64,000 nucleotides of DNA from Burkholderiaceae bacterium 16 (GCA_000955785.1 JYOD01000096.1:1-64000), one strand, 5' to 3'; positions 51,169 to 62,600 are shown, numbered from the stretch's first letter. Notes: generated by a model from the letters alone, not told the origin. Program-made: numbers and translations.

Positions 51169-51196
51169 GCATTTGTAGACCCCTGCCCCCTGCCCC

Positions 51197-52609
51197 ATGA
51201 AGCGCTACGAAGAGCTGGCGGAAACGCTGGCCAAGGACATCCGCAGCGGCAACCTGCCGCCCGGCACCAAGATGCCGTCGATCCGCAAGACGGTAACGCA
51301 GTATGGCGTGAGCCCCTCCACCGTGTTCCAGGCGTACTACCGGCTGGAGGAACGCGGCCTGGTAAGGGCGCGCGAGCGCTCCGGCTATTACGTGACGGGG
51401 CCGGTAGGGAGGCCGCTGCCACAGCCGGCGGTGCGCCGCTCGCACCAGGTCTCGACCGACGTCGATATCTCCAAGCTGGTGTTCTCCGTGCTCGATGCCG
51501 CACGCGATCCTCAGCTTGTCCAGCTCGGCTCGGCCTTCCCTTCGCCCGAGCTGTTTCCCTGGGAGCGCCTGGGCAAGTCGCTGGCCCGCGCCGGGCGCGA
51601 ACTCGATCCCTGGTATTCCGTGAACGACATGCCGGCCGGGCACCTGGCCCTGCGCCAGCAGATCGGCTTGCGCTACCTTGGCGCGGGAGCCCCGCAACCC
51701 ACCGAGGAAATCGTCGTCACCAACGGCGCGCTTGAAGCGCTCAACCTGTGCCTGATGGCGGTGACCCAGCCCGGCGATGTGGTGGCCATCGAGTCGCCCG
51801 GTTTCTATGCTGCCTTGCAGGCATTGGAGCGGCTACGTTTGCGGGCGGTGGAGATCCCGGTGGATCCGCGCGAAGGCATCGACCTGGACGCGCTGGATGC
51901 CGCCCTGAAGCACCACCCGATCAAGGCTTGCTGGTTCATGACGCAGTTCCAGAACCCGATGGGCGCCAGCATGTCCGAGGGCAGGAAGCAGCAGTTGGTG
52001 GCTTTGCTGGCTCGCCACCGCGTACCGCTGATCGAGGACGATGTGTACGGCGAGCTGTACTTCGGCAACCGCTGCCCGCTGCCCGCCAAGGCCTTCGACC
52101 AGGAGGGCCTGGTCATGCATTGCAGTTCGTTTTCCAAGACACTGGCGCCGGGCTTCCGGGTGGGCTGGGTGGCGCCCGGGCGGTTCGGCGAAGCGATCCA
52201 GCGGCTGCGGCTGATGACCACGCTGTCGGCGGGCGTGCCGACGCAGGTAGCGCTGGCGGAATACCTGCAGAACGGGGGCTACGACAAGCACCTGAGGCGC
52301 CTGCGCCATCTGCTGGAGATGCAGCAGGGCCAGCTGATCGCCGCCATTGGCCGGCATTTCCCCGAATCGGTACGCGTCTCGCAGCCCGCGGGCGGGTATT
52401 TCCTGTGGGTGGAGTTTGCCGAGGGCTTCGATGCGCTGGCGCTGCACCGCGCCGCGCTCGATCATGGCATTGGCATTGCGCCGGGCCCGATCTTCTCGGC
52501 GCGGCAAGGCTATCGCAATTGCATTCGCCTGAACTACGGACACCTTTGGAGCGACGCCGTGGAAGCGGCCGTGGCCAGACTGGGCGAGCTGGCGAAGGCG
52601 CAATCGTGA
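51197..52609 (+). CDS. MocR-family regulator (GntR head, aminotransferase body)
   Basis: A 470-residue protein. Residues 1-70 are a GntR-type winged helix (GTKMPSIRKTVTQYGVSPST); residues about 110-465 are an aminotransferase fold with NGALEALNLCLMAV, the PLP-binding Lys in SSFSKTLAPGFRVGW near 312 and NQ-type stretch FQNPMGASMS. Such proteins sense amino acids or PLP. Target unknown; convergent with the transporter gene that follows. Confidence 0.9.
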   Translation: MKRYEELAETLAKDIRSGNLPPGTKMPSIRKTVTQYGVSPSTVFQAYYRLEERGLVRARERSGYYVTGPVGRPLPQPAVRRSHQVSTDVDISKLVFSVLDAARDPQLVQLGSAFPSPELFPWERLGKSLARAGRELDPWYSVNDMPAGHLALRQQIGLRYLGAGAPQPTEEIVVTNGALEALNLCLMAVTQPGDVVAIESPGFYAALQALERLRLRAVEIPVDPREGIDLDALDAALKHHPIKACWFMTQFQNPMGASMSEGRKQQLVALLARHRVPLIEDDVYGELYFGNRCPLPAKAFDQEGLVMHCSSFSKTLAPGFRVGWVAPGRFGEAIQRLRLMTTLSAGVPTQVALAEYLQNGGYDKHLRRLRHLLEMQQGQLIAAIGRHFPESVRVSQPAGGYFLWVEFAEGFDALALHRAALDHGIGIAPGPIFSARQGYRNCIRLNYGHLWSDAVEAAVARLGELAKAQS

Positions 52610-52643
52610 GCAGGCAGGCTGCCCGGCTGGCCGGCCCGCCCGC

Positions 52644-54170
52644 TCAAGCGGCCGTCCCGCCCCGGCCATGCCTGCCCAGGTACCATTCCCCAAGTTCGAA
52701 TCCCGCCTGCACAAGGAGCGCAAGCACCGCCGCCGGGATGGCGCCCGCCATCAGCAGGACGTGATCATTCAGCGCGAGCCCGGTAGCGATGCGTTCCCCG
52801 TAGCCGCCGGCGCCGACGAAGGCGGCTATGGTGGCTGTGCCCACGCTGATGATGGCTGCTGTCTTGATACCGGCCAGCAGCACCGGCATCGATAGCGGGA
52901 GTTCTACGTAGCGCAGCACCTGGCCAGGCCTGAAACCCAGGGCGCGCGCCGCCTCGCACATTCCCCTGGGCACTTGCTGCAGCCCCGTCAGCGTATTGCG
53001 CACGATCGGCAGCAGCGCATAGAGGAACAGCGCCACCATGGCGGGCCATACGCCAATGCGCCCCAGCAGCGGAATCAGCAGGGCCAGCAGGGCCAGCGAG
53101 GGCACCGTCTGCAGCACGCTCACCGCCGCCATCAAGGCCTGGCCCAGCCGGGGACGGCGCGCTGCCACGATGGCCAGCGGCACACCCAGCACGGTGGCGG
53201 CGCCCACGGCGCCAAGCACCAGGGCCAGGTGCCGCCAGGTCAGGCGCAAGGTATCGCGGCCGAACAAGGTGGCTGCGAGTCCGGCGCGGGCGTCTGGCCG
53301 GGCTCCCGCTTCGGCGGTAGTCGCCGCGGCGCCCCCGTTCGCCAGGAAGGCGTGCGCTACCGTGGCGAAGGATTGCCCATCCAGTTCAGCCGCCGCGTTC
53401 ATCGCGATCATGTCTTGCGCGTGTATCTTGCCCTCCAGGCGATTCAAGGCCTGCCAGGCAGCCGGAAAGCGCTGTGGCAGGTCGCGCCGGTACAGCACCA
53501 CGGCGTCGTAGCGCGGGAAGTAGTGCCGGTCGTCGGTCAGCACGCGCAGCCCGTACTTGCGAATCTTGGCGTCGGTGGAGTAGATGTCGATGCCATCGAC
53601 CTGCCCGTTGGCCAGGGCTTCATAGGCAACGCCGTGATCCAGCCCCATGGGCCGCTGGCGCAGGCCATAGCGTTGCGCCAGCCCGGGCCAGCCATCGGCC
53701 CGGCCGAGAAATTCATGCGACAACCCCAGGCGCAGTTGCGGCTGCGCGGCCAGGTCTTCCAGCGCCGCCAGGCCAAGCTGGCGCGCCTTGGCCTCGCTCA
53801 CCGCCAGTGCGTAAGTGTTTTCGAACCCGAGTGGAATGCCAGCCGCCAGGCCAAACGGCGCCAGCGCCCGGTTGATCTGTTCCAGGCTGGCGCCGGGGGG
53901 CAGCTTGAGGATTTCGCTGGAAACGGTGCCGGTGTAATCCGGATACAGGTCAATGCTGCCGGCCTTGAGGGCTTCGAACACGATGGCCGTATTGCCAAGG
54001 CCGGGCGTGTGTTGCGCACGGACCCGGACGGCAGCCGTCTGGGTGAGGATTTCACCGAGGATATAGGACTCGGTAAAGCGCTTTGAGCCAACCCGGAGCG
54101 TGTCGGCGTGCGCCGTGGCAGCCGCGGCGAGCAGCGCTAGCCCGACCAGCACATGGCCGAGCACCGCCAT
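52644..54170 (-). CDS. Osmoprotectant-type binding protein/permease fusion
   Basis: A 508-residue fusion. A signal peptide (about 1-23) leads into an OpuC/OsmX-like binding domain (RVGSKRFTESYILGEILTQ, then LDHGVAYEALANGQVDGIDI) to about residue 290, followed by a binding-protein-dependent permease (about 320-500) with six spans and the EAA loop CEAARALGFRPGQVLRYVEL. It would import betaine, choline or a related compound. No ATPase partner is adjacent, which it needs. Confidence 0.85.
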   Translation of the reverse strand: MAVLGHVLVGLALLAAAATAHADTLRVGSKRFTESYILGEILTQTAAVRVRAQHTPGLGNTAIVFEALKAGSIDLYPDYTGTVSSEILKLPPGASLEQINRALAPFGLAAGIPLGFENTYALAVSEAKARQLGLAALEDLAAQPQLRLGLSHEFLGRADGWPGLAQRYGLRQRPMGLDHGVAYEALANGQVDGIDIYSTDAKIRKYGLRVLTDDRHYFPRYDAVVLYRRDLPQRFPAAWQALNRLEGKIHAQDMIAMNAAAELDGQSFATVAHAFLANGGAAATTAEAGARPDARAGLAATLFGRDTLRLTWRHLALVLGAVGAATVLGVPLAIVAARRPRLGQALMAAVSVLQTVPSLALLALLIPLLGRIGVWPAMVALFLYALLPIVRNTLTGLQQVPRGMCEAARALGFRPGQVLRYVELPLSMPVLLAGIKTAAIISVGTATIAAFVGAGGYGERIATGLALNDHVLLMAGAIPAAVLALLVQAGFELGEWYLGRHGRGGTAA

Positions 54171-54489
54171 GGTTCCCGGAAGCCCGAACCGATCGCCATG
54201 CGTGGCGCCCCGCGTGCAGCTTTGAAGGGGATTCAAATGATGCGCTCTCCTGTTGCAATCCGCCAGGCAGGCCCCGTGGCCTCCCGTGCTGACATGGTTC
54301 CCATCATACGTGCCTGGCACGGCGCAGTTTAGAACTACAACTGCCTGAAGGACTCGCGCTGGTGAAACCGCGTGAATTCCACTTCAAAGCAACCGCATGA
54401 GCACATATGAAAATAGTATTTGCAATCCGAATGCTGGCGGGGCGAGAATCCAGAAAACACATACATAGCATCGACGACATCTCGCCCCC
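54171..54489. other. Divergent gap with a 9-bp inverted repeat at the LysR start
   Basis: GGGGCGAGA (54439-54447) pairs perfectly with TCTCGCCCC (54480-54488), whose last base is two before the LysR ATG. The spacer is 32 bases and AT-rich, with TAGCAT inside. No Shine-Dalgarno sequence precedes the ATG. Either a DNA operator or an mRNA hairpin that hides the start. Confidence 0.5.
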
Positions 54490-55515
54490 ATGGAAATCCG
54501 GCAACTGGAAGCCTTCGCGGCAGTCATGACCAGCGGCAGCGTCACCGCCGCGGGGCGCTTGTTGGGCCGTTCCCAGCCGGCGATCACACGCCTGATCCAG
54601 GAACTGGAGAGCGAGATCGGCTTTGCGCTGTTCGCCCGCAGCGGGCCGCGCGTCAGCCCCACCGAGCGGGGCTTCCTGCTGTACGAGGAGGTGGAGCACG
54701 CGCTGGTCGGCTTGCAGCAGATCCGGGCCCGTGCCGCTGAAATCGCCCGCGAGGAAAACCGCTCGCTGCAGATCGCCGCCACGCCGGCCCTGGCGGCGGG
54801 CCTGTTGCCCCTGGCGCTGGCCGGCAACCGGCCGGACCATGCCACCGTGGGCACCGGCACCGCCAGCCACATCCATATCAACAGCGCCTCCCCGGAAAAA
54901 GTCGTGCACTCGGTGCTGACCGGCGCGGCCGAGATCGGCCTGACCAGCCTGCCCCTGGAGCATCGCGGCGTCACCGTGCACTGGATCGGGCAGGCTGCCT
55001 GCGTGGCCGCGGTACGCGCCGACGATCAGCTGGCGGCGCTGGCCACCATCCCGCTCTCGGCCTGCAGCGGGCGGCGCATCGTCACCATGCAGAACCCTTA
55101 CCGGCTGCGCCGCCGCCTGGACGAAGCGTTTGCCCGTGCCGGGGTGGAACCGGCCGCGCTGATCGACACCAATTCCTCGCTCAATGCGCTCACCGCCGTA
55201 CGTGCCGGACTGGGGGTCGCAGTGCTGGAGCCGGTGACAGCGCGCGGCGTGCCGCTGGCGGATATCGTGGTGCGCCCGATCGATGCCGATATTCCTTTTT
55301 ACTTTGGCGTGATCACCCCCCAGACCAGGCCCGCCAGCGCCGCCGTGCTGGCGCTGATCGACACGCTGGCCACCGCGGCACGCCACTTGCTGCCCGATTT
55401 CACCCAGCGCGGCCCGGAACAGCACGGCGCGCTGCTGCAAGCGCTTTATGGCGACGCCGCGGCCACCCAAGCCGCCAACGGCGCCTCCCACGACACCGAA
55501 CACATCGACCTATGA
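54490..55515 (+). CDS. LysR-family regulator heading a transport operon
   Basis: A 341-residue LysR protein; helix-turn-helix at residues 17-45 (VTAAGRLLGRSQPAITRLIQ) and effector domain from about 90. Its stop overlaps the next gene start by 4 bases (ATGA), so it is the first gene of the operon rather than divergent from it, as LysR genes usually are. Confidence 0.9.
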   Translation: MEIRQLEAFAAVMTSGSVTAAGRLLGRSQPAITRLIQELESEIGFALFARSGPRVSPTERGFLLYEEVEHALVGLQQIRARAAEIAREENRSLQIAATPALAAGLLPLALAGNRPDHATVGTGTASHIHINSASPEKVVHSVLTGAAEIGLTSLPLEHRGVTVHWIGQAACVAAVRADDQLAALATIPLSACSGRRIVTMQNPYRLRRRLDEAFARAGVEPAALIDTNSSLNALTAVRAGLGVAVLEPVTARGVPLADIVVRPIDADIPFYFGVITPQTRPASAAVLALIDTLATAARHLLPDFTQRGPEQHGALLQALYGDAAATQAANGASHDTEHIDL

Positions 55516-56993
55516 ACTTGCCTGCCGAAGCCACCGCCGCAGAAGGCCTCGCCGCGCTGGAAGCGCGCTTGCGCCAGGACCTGTCCTGGCTGGAGTTGCC
55601 CGCCAGAAACTGGACCGTGGCGCGCGCGCACGATGGCGAGCCGGTGCTGGATGTTGCGGTGATCGGCGGGGGCATGGCCGGCATGGCGGCAGCGGCTACG
55701 CTCAAGCACCTGGGCATCAACGCACGGATTTTCGACCGTTCCCCGGCCGGCTTCGAGGGTCCCTGGGCCACCACGGCGCGCATGGAGACGCTGCGCTCGC
55801 CGAAGCAACTGACCGGCCCGGCGCTGGGCCTGCCCGCCCTGACCTTCCGCGCCTGGTTCGAGGCCCAGTTCGGTACCGCCGCCTGGGAGGCGCTGGACAA
55901 GATCCCGCGCCTGCAGTGGATGGATTACCTGCGCTGGTATCGCCAGGTGCTGGAACTGGACGTGCGCAACGAGCATGTGGTCGAGCGGGTGCTTCCGCGC
56001 CCCGATGGCCTGGTGGCGCTGGAGATCCGCTCGCCCGCGGGCGCGCGGACCGTGCTGGCGCGCCGCGTGGTGCTGGCCACCGGCCGCGATGGCCTGGGCG
56101 GCGCGCATGTGCCGCCCTTTGTCCAAACCTTGCCGCGCGAGCGTTGGGGGCATTCGAGCGATGTGTTCGACTACGGCACCCTGCGCGGCAAGCGCGTGGG
56201 CGTGGTCGGCGCCGGCGCCTCCGCCATGGACAGCGCCGCCACCGCGCTGGAAGCGGGCGCCGCCAGCGTCGACCTGCTGATTCGCCGCGCCGATATCCCG
56301 CGCATCAACAAGGGCAAGGGCGCGGGCAACCCCGGCCTCACGCACGGCCACCCCGGCCTGCCGGACGACTGGAAATGGCGCATCCGCCATTACATCAACG
56401 AGCAGCAGGTGCCGCCGCCGCGCGGCAGCACGCTGCGGGTGTCGCAGCATGAGAACGCGCGCTTCAACCTGGGCTGCCCGATCGAGCGCATCGAGCAATC
56501 GGGCGACGCGCTGCTGGCGCATACGCCAAAGGGCGCCTTCGAGCTGGATTTCCTGATTGTCTCGACCGGATTCCGCATCGCGCTGGAAACGCGCGAGGAA
56601 TTCGCCACGTTTGCCGGCCAGATCCGCTACTGGCGCGACCGCTACGCGCCGCGGGAGGGACAGGCAGACCAGGAGCTGTCGGATTCGCCGGACCTTGGCC
56701 CGGCCTTCGAATTCCTCGAGAAAACGTCGGGCGCGTGCCCCGGCCTGTCGCGCATCCACTGCTTCTGCTACCCGGCAGCGTTGTCGCACGGCACGGTCTC
56801 GGGCGATATTCCCGCCATCAGCGACGGCGCCAGGCGCCTGGGCCAGGGCATCGCAGCCCTGCTCTACCAGGAGGACGTGGCGCTGCACTACGCCAATATG
56901 GAAGCCTTCGCCGAACCTGAGGTCTTCGGGGACGAGTGGGTGCCGGCCGGACCGCCGCCGGCGATTCCTTCCGACGCGGCAAACGCATCATGA
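55512..56993 (+). CDS. Flavin-containing monooxygenase-like protein
   Basis: A 493-residue protein with two Rossmann motifs: VIGGGMAGMAAA near residue 50 for FAD and VVGAGASAMDSA near 234 for NADPH, the layout of flavoprotein monooxygenases. LIVSTGF lies near 351. It probably oxidises the compound imported by the ABC transporter downstream. Start and stop both overlap neighbours by 4 bases. Confidence 0.8.
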   Translation: MNLPAEATAAEGLAALEARLRQDLSWLELPARNWTVARAHDGEPVLDVAVIGGGMAGMAAAATLKHLGINARIFDRSPAGFEGPWATTARMETLRSPKQLTGPALGLPALTFRAWFEAQFGTAAWEALDKIPRLQWMDYLRWYRQVLELDVRNEHVVERVLPRPDGLVALEIRSPAGARTVLARRVVLATGRDGLGGAHVPPFVQTLPRERWGHSSDVFDYGTLRGKRVGVVGAGASAMDSAATALEAGAASVDLLIRRADIPRINKGKGAGNPGLTHGHPGLPDDWKWRIRHYINEQQVPPPRGSTLRVSQHENARFNLGCPIERIEQSGDALLAHTPKGAFELDFLIVSTGFRIALETREEFATFAGQIRYWRDRYAPREGQADQELSDSPDLGPAFEFLEKTSGACPGLSRIHCFCYPAALSHGTVSGDIPAISDGARRLGQGIAALLYQEDVALHYANMEAFAEPEVFGDEWVPAGPPPAIPSDAANAS

Positions 56994-57976
56994 GCCGCTG
57001 GCCGCTCCGATGGCTGGCACGCCGGCTGGCGCAGTCGCTGCTGGTCGTGCTGGCGATGACGGTGATCGTGTTCGCCGGGCTGCACGCGATCGGCAATCCC
57101 GTCGACATCCTGATCGGACAGGACGTGGACCAGGTCGAGCGCGCGCGCATCATTGCGCGGCTGGGGCTGGACCAGCCGCTCTGGCGCCAGTACCTGGCCT
57201 TCCTGCACGGCGCCCTGCGCGGCGACCTGGGCAACAGCCTGGTCTATAACGTACCGGCCATCCAGCTCATCCTGCAGCGGCTGCCGGCCACGCTGGAGCT
57301 GGCGGTGGCGGCGCTGCTGCTGGCCGTGCTGGTGGGCGTGCCGCTCGGGCTGTTCGCCGGCCTGTACCCGGAGCATCCGCTGTCGCGCGTGCTGATGACG
57401 GGCAGCATCGTCGGCTTCTCGCTGCCTACGTTCTGGGTGGGACTGATGCTGATCATGGCCTTCAGCGTGCGGCTTGGCTGGCTGCCCTCGGGCGGACGCG
57501 GCGCCACGGCCGAATGGCTGGGCGTGCCGTGGTCGTGGCTCACCGCCGACGGCCTGCGCCATATGATCCTGCCGGCCATCAACCTGTCGCTGTTCAAGGT
57601 CTCGCTGGTGCTGCGGCTCACGCGCGCCGGCGTGCGCGAGGTGCTGCCGCAGGACTGGGTCAAGTTCGCCCGTGCCAAGGGCCTGTCGCCGCAGCGCGTG
57701 GTCCTCGGCCATGTGCTGCGCAATACGATGATTCCACTGGTGACGGTGCTGGGGCTGGAGTTCGGCTCGACCATCGCCTTTGCGGTGGTGACCGAGAACA
57801 TCTTCGCCTGGCCCGGCGCCGGCAAGCTGATCCTGGACAGCATCAACTCGCTGGACCGGCCGGTGATCGTTTCCTACCTGATCGTGGTGGTGTGCCTGTT
57901 CGTCACGCTGAACCTGATCGTGGATGTCCTGTACAAGCTGCTCGACCCGCGCGTGCGGCTGGAGGCTGCCGCATGA
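56990..57976 (+). CDS. ABC permease, dipeptide/nickel type (DppB-like)
   Basis: A 328-residue permease with six spans; the N-terminal half has RLGLDQPLWRQYLAFLHGAL GDLG-type sequence of DppB-like subunits and the EAA loop near 225 (FARAKGLSPQRVVLGHVLRN). Overlaps both neighbours by 4 bases. Confidence 0.93.
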   Translation: MSRWPLRWLARRLAQSLLVVLAMTVIVFAGLHAIGNPVDILIGQDVDQVERARIIARLGLDQPLWRQYLAFLHGALRGDLGNSLVYNVPAIQLILQRLPATLELAVAALLLAVLVGVPLGLFAGLYPEHPLSRVLMTGSIVGFSLPTFWVGLMLIMAFSVRLGWLPSGGRGATAEWLGVPWSWLTADGLRHMILPAINLSLFKVSLVLRLTRAGVREVLPQDWVKFARAKGLSPQRVVLGHVLRNTMIPLVTVLGLEFGSTIAFAVVTENIFAWPGAGKLILDSINSLDRPVIVSYLIVVVCLFVTLNLIVDVLYKLLDPRVRLEAAA

Positions 57977-58905
57977 GCGCCGTCGACAACGTCGCCTCCA
58001 CGGCGCAAGCCGATCCGCGGGCGCTGCGCCGCGAATCGCCCTGGCGCCGGGTGGCGGCGGACTTCTTTTCCTCGCGTACCGCCGTATTCGGCCTGGTGCT
58101 GCTGGCGATCCTGGTGCTGGCGGCGATTTTCGCACCGCTGGTGACGCCGCAGAATCCCTACGACCTGATGCAGCTCGACGTCATGGACGCACGCCTCGCG
58201 CCCGGCGCCGCGAGCGGCGCCGGCACCTATAACTACTGGCTCGGCACCGACGGCCAGGGGCGCGATATTTTCTCCGGCATCCTCTACGGCCTGCGCATCA
58301 GCCTGACAGTGGGCGTGGGTTCGGCGCTGATCGCCGGGATCGCCGGCACCCTGCTCGGCTTGCTGGCAGCCTACGCCGGCGGCCGCGTCGACAGCGTGAT
58401 CATGCGCACGGTGGACCTGCTGCTGTCCTTCCCGTCGATCCTGGTGGCGATGATGATCCTGGCCTTCCTGGGCAAGGGCGTGCTCAATGTGGTGCTGACC
58501 CTGGTGATCCTGGAGTGGGCCTACTATGCCCGCGCCGCGCGCGGCCAGGCGCTGGTGGAGAGCCGGCGCGAATACGTGGAAGCGGCGCGCGGCCAGGGCA
58601 TTTCCAACTGGCGCATCGTGGTCGGCCATATCCTGCCGAACTGCCTGCCGCCGCTGATCGTGATCGGCTCGCTGCAGGTGGCCCGCGCCATCACGCTGGA
58701 GGCCACGCTGTCCTTCCTGGGCCTGGGCGTGCCGGTAACGGAGCCCTCGCTTGGCCTGCTGATCGCCAACGGCTACCAGTTCATGCTGTCCGACGAATAC
58801 TGGATCAGCTTCTTCCCCGGCATCGCGCTGCTGGTCACGGTGGTGGCCATCAACCTGGTGGGCGACCGCCTGCGCGACGTGCTCAACCCGAGATTGCAAA
58901 AATGA
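57973..58905 (+). CDS. ABC permease, dipeptide/nickel type (DppC-like)
   Basis: A 310-residue permease with six spans, LGTDGQGRDIFSGILYGLRI near residue 90 typical of DppC-type subunits, and the EAA loop EAARGQGISNWRIVVGHILP near 205. Partner of the preceding permease. Overlaps both neighbours by 4 bases. Confidence 0.93.
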   Translation: MSAVDNVASTAQADPRALRRESPWRRVAADFFSSRTAVFGLVLLAILVLAAIFAPLVTPQNPYDLMQLDVMDARLAPGAASGAGTYNYWLGTDGQGRDIFSGILYGLRISLTVGVGSALIAGIAGTLLGLLAAYAGGRVDSVIMRTVDLLLSFPSILVAMMILAFLGKGVLNVVLTLVILEWAYYARAARGQALVESRREYVEAARGQGISNWRIVVGHILPNCLPPLIVIGSLQVARAITLEATLSFLGLGVPVTEPSLGLLIANGYQFMLSDEYWISFFPGIALLVTVVAINLVGDRLRDVLNPRLQK

Positions 58906-59908
58906 CGGTGGCAAGCCGCGACAACACCGTGCCGACGCTGGAAGTCCGCCATCTGCGCACGCACTTCGAAACCCGCGCCGGCGTGCTGCCGGCGGTGGAC
59001 GACGTCTCCTTCACCGTGCCGCGCGGCCGCATCCTCGGGCTGGTGGGGGAGTCCGGCTCCGGCAAATCCGTGACGGGCTTTTCCATCATGGGCCTGGTGG
59101 ACGCGCCGGGGCGCATTGTCGGCGGCGAGATCCTGTTCCAGGGCCGCGAGCTGACCGGCATGCGGCCCGCCGAACTGCGCCAGCTGCAGGGCAACCGCAT
59201 CGCCATGATCTTCCAGGACCCGATGATGACGCTCAACCCGGTGATGCGGGTGGACGCGCAGATGATCGAGGCGGTACGTGCCCATAGCCCCGCGAGCCAC
59301 AAGCAGGCGCGCGAACTGGCGCGCGACACGCTGGGGATGATGGGCATCCCCAGCCCGGAGGAACGCCTGCGCGCCTACCCGCACCAGCTTTCCGGCGGCA
59401 TGCGCCAGCGCGTGGCGATCGCCATCGCCATGCTCCACCGGCCCGACCTGATCATTGCCGACGAGCCCACCACCGCGCTGGATGTCACCATCCAGGCGCA
59501 GATCCTGTCCGAAGTGCAGAAGCTGGCACGCCAGCACGGTACCGCGCTGATCTGGATCACGCACGACCTGTCCGTCGTGGCTGGCCTGGCCGACGAGGTG
59601 GCGGTGATGTACGCCGGCCGCATCGTCGAGCAAGGGCCGGTCGATGCAGTGCTGGACCATCCGCTGCACCCCTACACCGCCGGCCTGATCGGCAGCCTGC
59701 CGAGCCTGAACAAGCGCGGCCAGCGGCTGCGCCAGATTCCCGGCATGACGCCCAACCTGCTGACGATGCCGCCCGGCTGCGCCTTCGCGGCGCGCTGCCA
59801 GCGTGTCTCCGAGGCCTGCCGGCAGGCGCCGGCAATCACTTCGCCGGAGGCATTGCGCCAGGTGCGCTGCTTCCATCCGGGCCAGCCGGCCGTCACCGCG
59901 GAGTTCGC

Positions 59909-59912
<4 letters not shown>
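58902..59912 (+). CDS. ABC ATPase, dipeptide type (DppD-like)
   Basis: A 336-residue ATPase with Walker A GESGSGKS near residue 49, signature LSGGMRQRV near 164, and Walker B LIIADEPTTALD near 184. The C-terminal oligopeptide-transporter extension with Cys (CAFAARC) is present. Overlaps both neighbours by 4 bases. Confidence 0.94.
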
Positions 59913-60955
<1,043 letters not shown>

Positions 60956-61013
60956 TGCCAGCTTTGCTGCCAACGCATTTCCATTGTTCCCATCGCCCCG
61001 AGGAAATCCGCTT

Positions 61014-62588
61014 ATGAAACGCCTGCTGTCCCTCTCGATCAGCGCCACCGTCGCGGCCATGCTGTGCGCCGGTGCCGCTTCCGCCCAGTCGCTGTCGATC
61101 GCCTTCGCCGATCCGCTGTCCTCGCTGGACCCGCAGCTCAATAACCACGCCGGCGACCGCTCCGTGGACCTGCACTTCTGGGACCTGCTGATCGAGAACA
61201 AGGACAACAAGCTGCAGCCCGGGCTGGCGCAATCCTGGAAGCCGCTGGACGACAAGACCTGGGAATTCAGGCTGCGCCGCGACGTGAAGTGGCAGGATGG
61301 CAAGCCATTCGGCGCGGAGGACGTGATCTTCTCCTACCAGCGCGCGCGCAATGTGCCGGGCAGCGTGGCTTCGTTCTCGGGGTATCTGCGCACCGTGGAA
61401 TCGGTGACCGCCAAGGACCCGTACACGCTCGTCATCAAGACCAATATCCCGAACCCGGACCTGCCGCTGAACCTGTCCTCGATCCATATCGTCAGCAAGC
61501 ATGTGGGCGAAAAGGCCAGCACCGAGGATTACAACAGCGGCCGCGCCGTGGTCGGCACCGGCCCGTACAAGTTCATCTCCTACACGCCGGGCGACCGCGT
61601 GATGATGGCGCGCAATGACGGCTACTGGGACGGCAAGCCGGGCTGGCAGCAGGTCAATTACCGCTATATCAACAACGGCCCGGCCCGCACCGCCGCGCTG
61701 CTGTCCGGCGACGTCGATGTCATCGACAAGGTCTCGGTGTCCGACCTGGCCAAGCTCAAGCAGTCGCCCAACGTCAGCGTCTTTCCCTATGCCGGCCTGC
61801 GAGTCATGCTGCTGCAGCCGAGCTTCAAGCCCGGCCCCAACCCGTACATCACGGACAACGCGGGCAAGCCGCTGGACAAGAACCCGCTGCTGGAAGTGCG
61901 CGTGCGCCGTGCGCTGTCGCTGGCGATCAACCGCCAGGCCGTGGTAGGCCGCATCCTGCAAAACACCGCCAGCGTGGCCAGCCAGTGGATGCCCAGGAAC
62001 ACCTTCGGCTACAACCCGGAAGTCAAGGACATCGCCTACGATCCCGAGCAAGCCAGGAAGCTGCTGGCCGAGGCGGGCTTCAAGGATGGCTTCAAGCTGA
62101 CCATCCACGCGCCTAACGACCGCTATCCGCAAGGCGCCGAGACCGCGCAGGCCGTGGCGCAGTTCTGGACCCGTATCGGCGTCAAGACCCAGGTGGAGGT
62201 CGTGCCCTGGTCGGTCTATGCAGGCCGCGCCAACAAGAACGAGTACGCGGTCAGCATGCTGGCCTGGGGCAACGGCACCGGCGAGGCCAGCTATGCGCTG
62301 GTCAACGTCCTGGCCACCGTGGATGCCAAGAAAGGCCTGGGCGCATCCAACTGGGGCCATTACAGCAACCCGGCGGTGGACAAGGCGCTGGACGAATCGA
62401 CCGCGGAGTTCGACGCGCCCAAGCGAGAGGCCATCCTGCGCCGCTCGGTCAAGCTGGTGTCGGACGACGTGGGTGTGCTGCCGCTGTTCCACTACCAGAA
62501 TATCTGGGCCGCCAGGAAGGGGCTGAAGGTGGCGCCGATGACCAGCGACCGCACCGCGGCGATGATGGTCACGCGCGACGGCAAGTAA
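61014..62588 (+). CDS. ABC extracellular substrate-binding protein, family 5
   Basis: A 524-residue exported protein (signal peptide about 1-25, ending GAASAQ). The family 5 core is seen in GLAQSWKPLDDKTWEFRLRR near 70 and YNSGRAVVGTGPYKFISYTP near 178. It delivers the substrate to the Dpp-like transporter. GAGGAA precedes the ATG. Ligand not predictable; dipeptide-like or other small organic molecule. Confidence 0.93.
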   Translation: MKRLLSLSISATVAAMLCAGAASAQSLSIAFADPLSSLDPQLNNHAGDRSVDLHFWDLLIENKDNKLQPGLAQSWKPLDDKTWEFRLRRDVKWQDGKPFGAEDVIFSYQRARNVPGSVASFSGYLRTVESVTAKDPYTLVIKTNIPNPDLPLNLSSIHIVSKHVGEKASTEDYNSGRAVVGTGPYKFISYTPGDRVMMARNDGYWDGKPGWQQVNYRYINNGPARTAALLSGDVDVIDKVSVSDLAKLKQSPNVSVFPYAGLRVMLLQPSFKPGPNPYITDNAGKPLDKNPLLEVRVRRALSLAINRQAVVGRILQNTASVASQWMPRNTFGYNPEVKDIAYDPEQARKLLAEAGFKDGFKLTIHAPNDRYPQGAETAQAVAQFWTRIGVKTQVEVVPWSVYAGRANKNEYAVSMLAWGNGTGEASYALVNVLATVDAKKGLGASNWGHYSNPAVDKALDESTAEFDAPKREAILRRSVKLVSDDVGVLPLFHYQNIWAARKGLKVAPMTSDRTAAMMVTRDGK

Positions 62589-62600
62589 GGCGAAGCGGAT

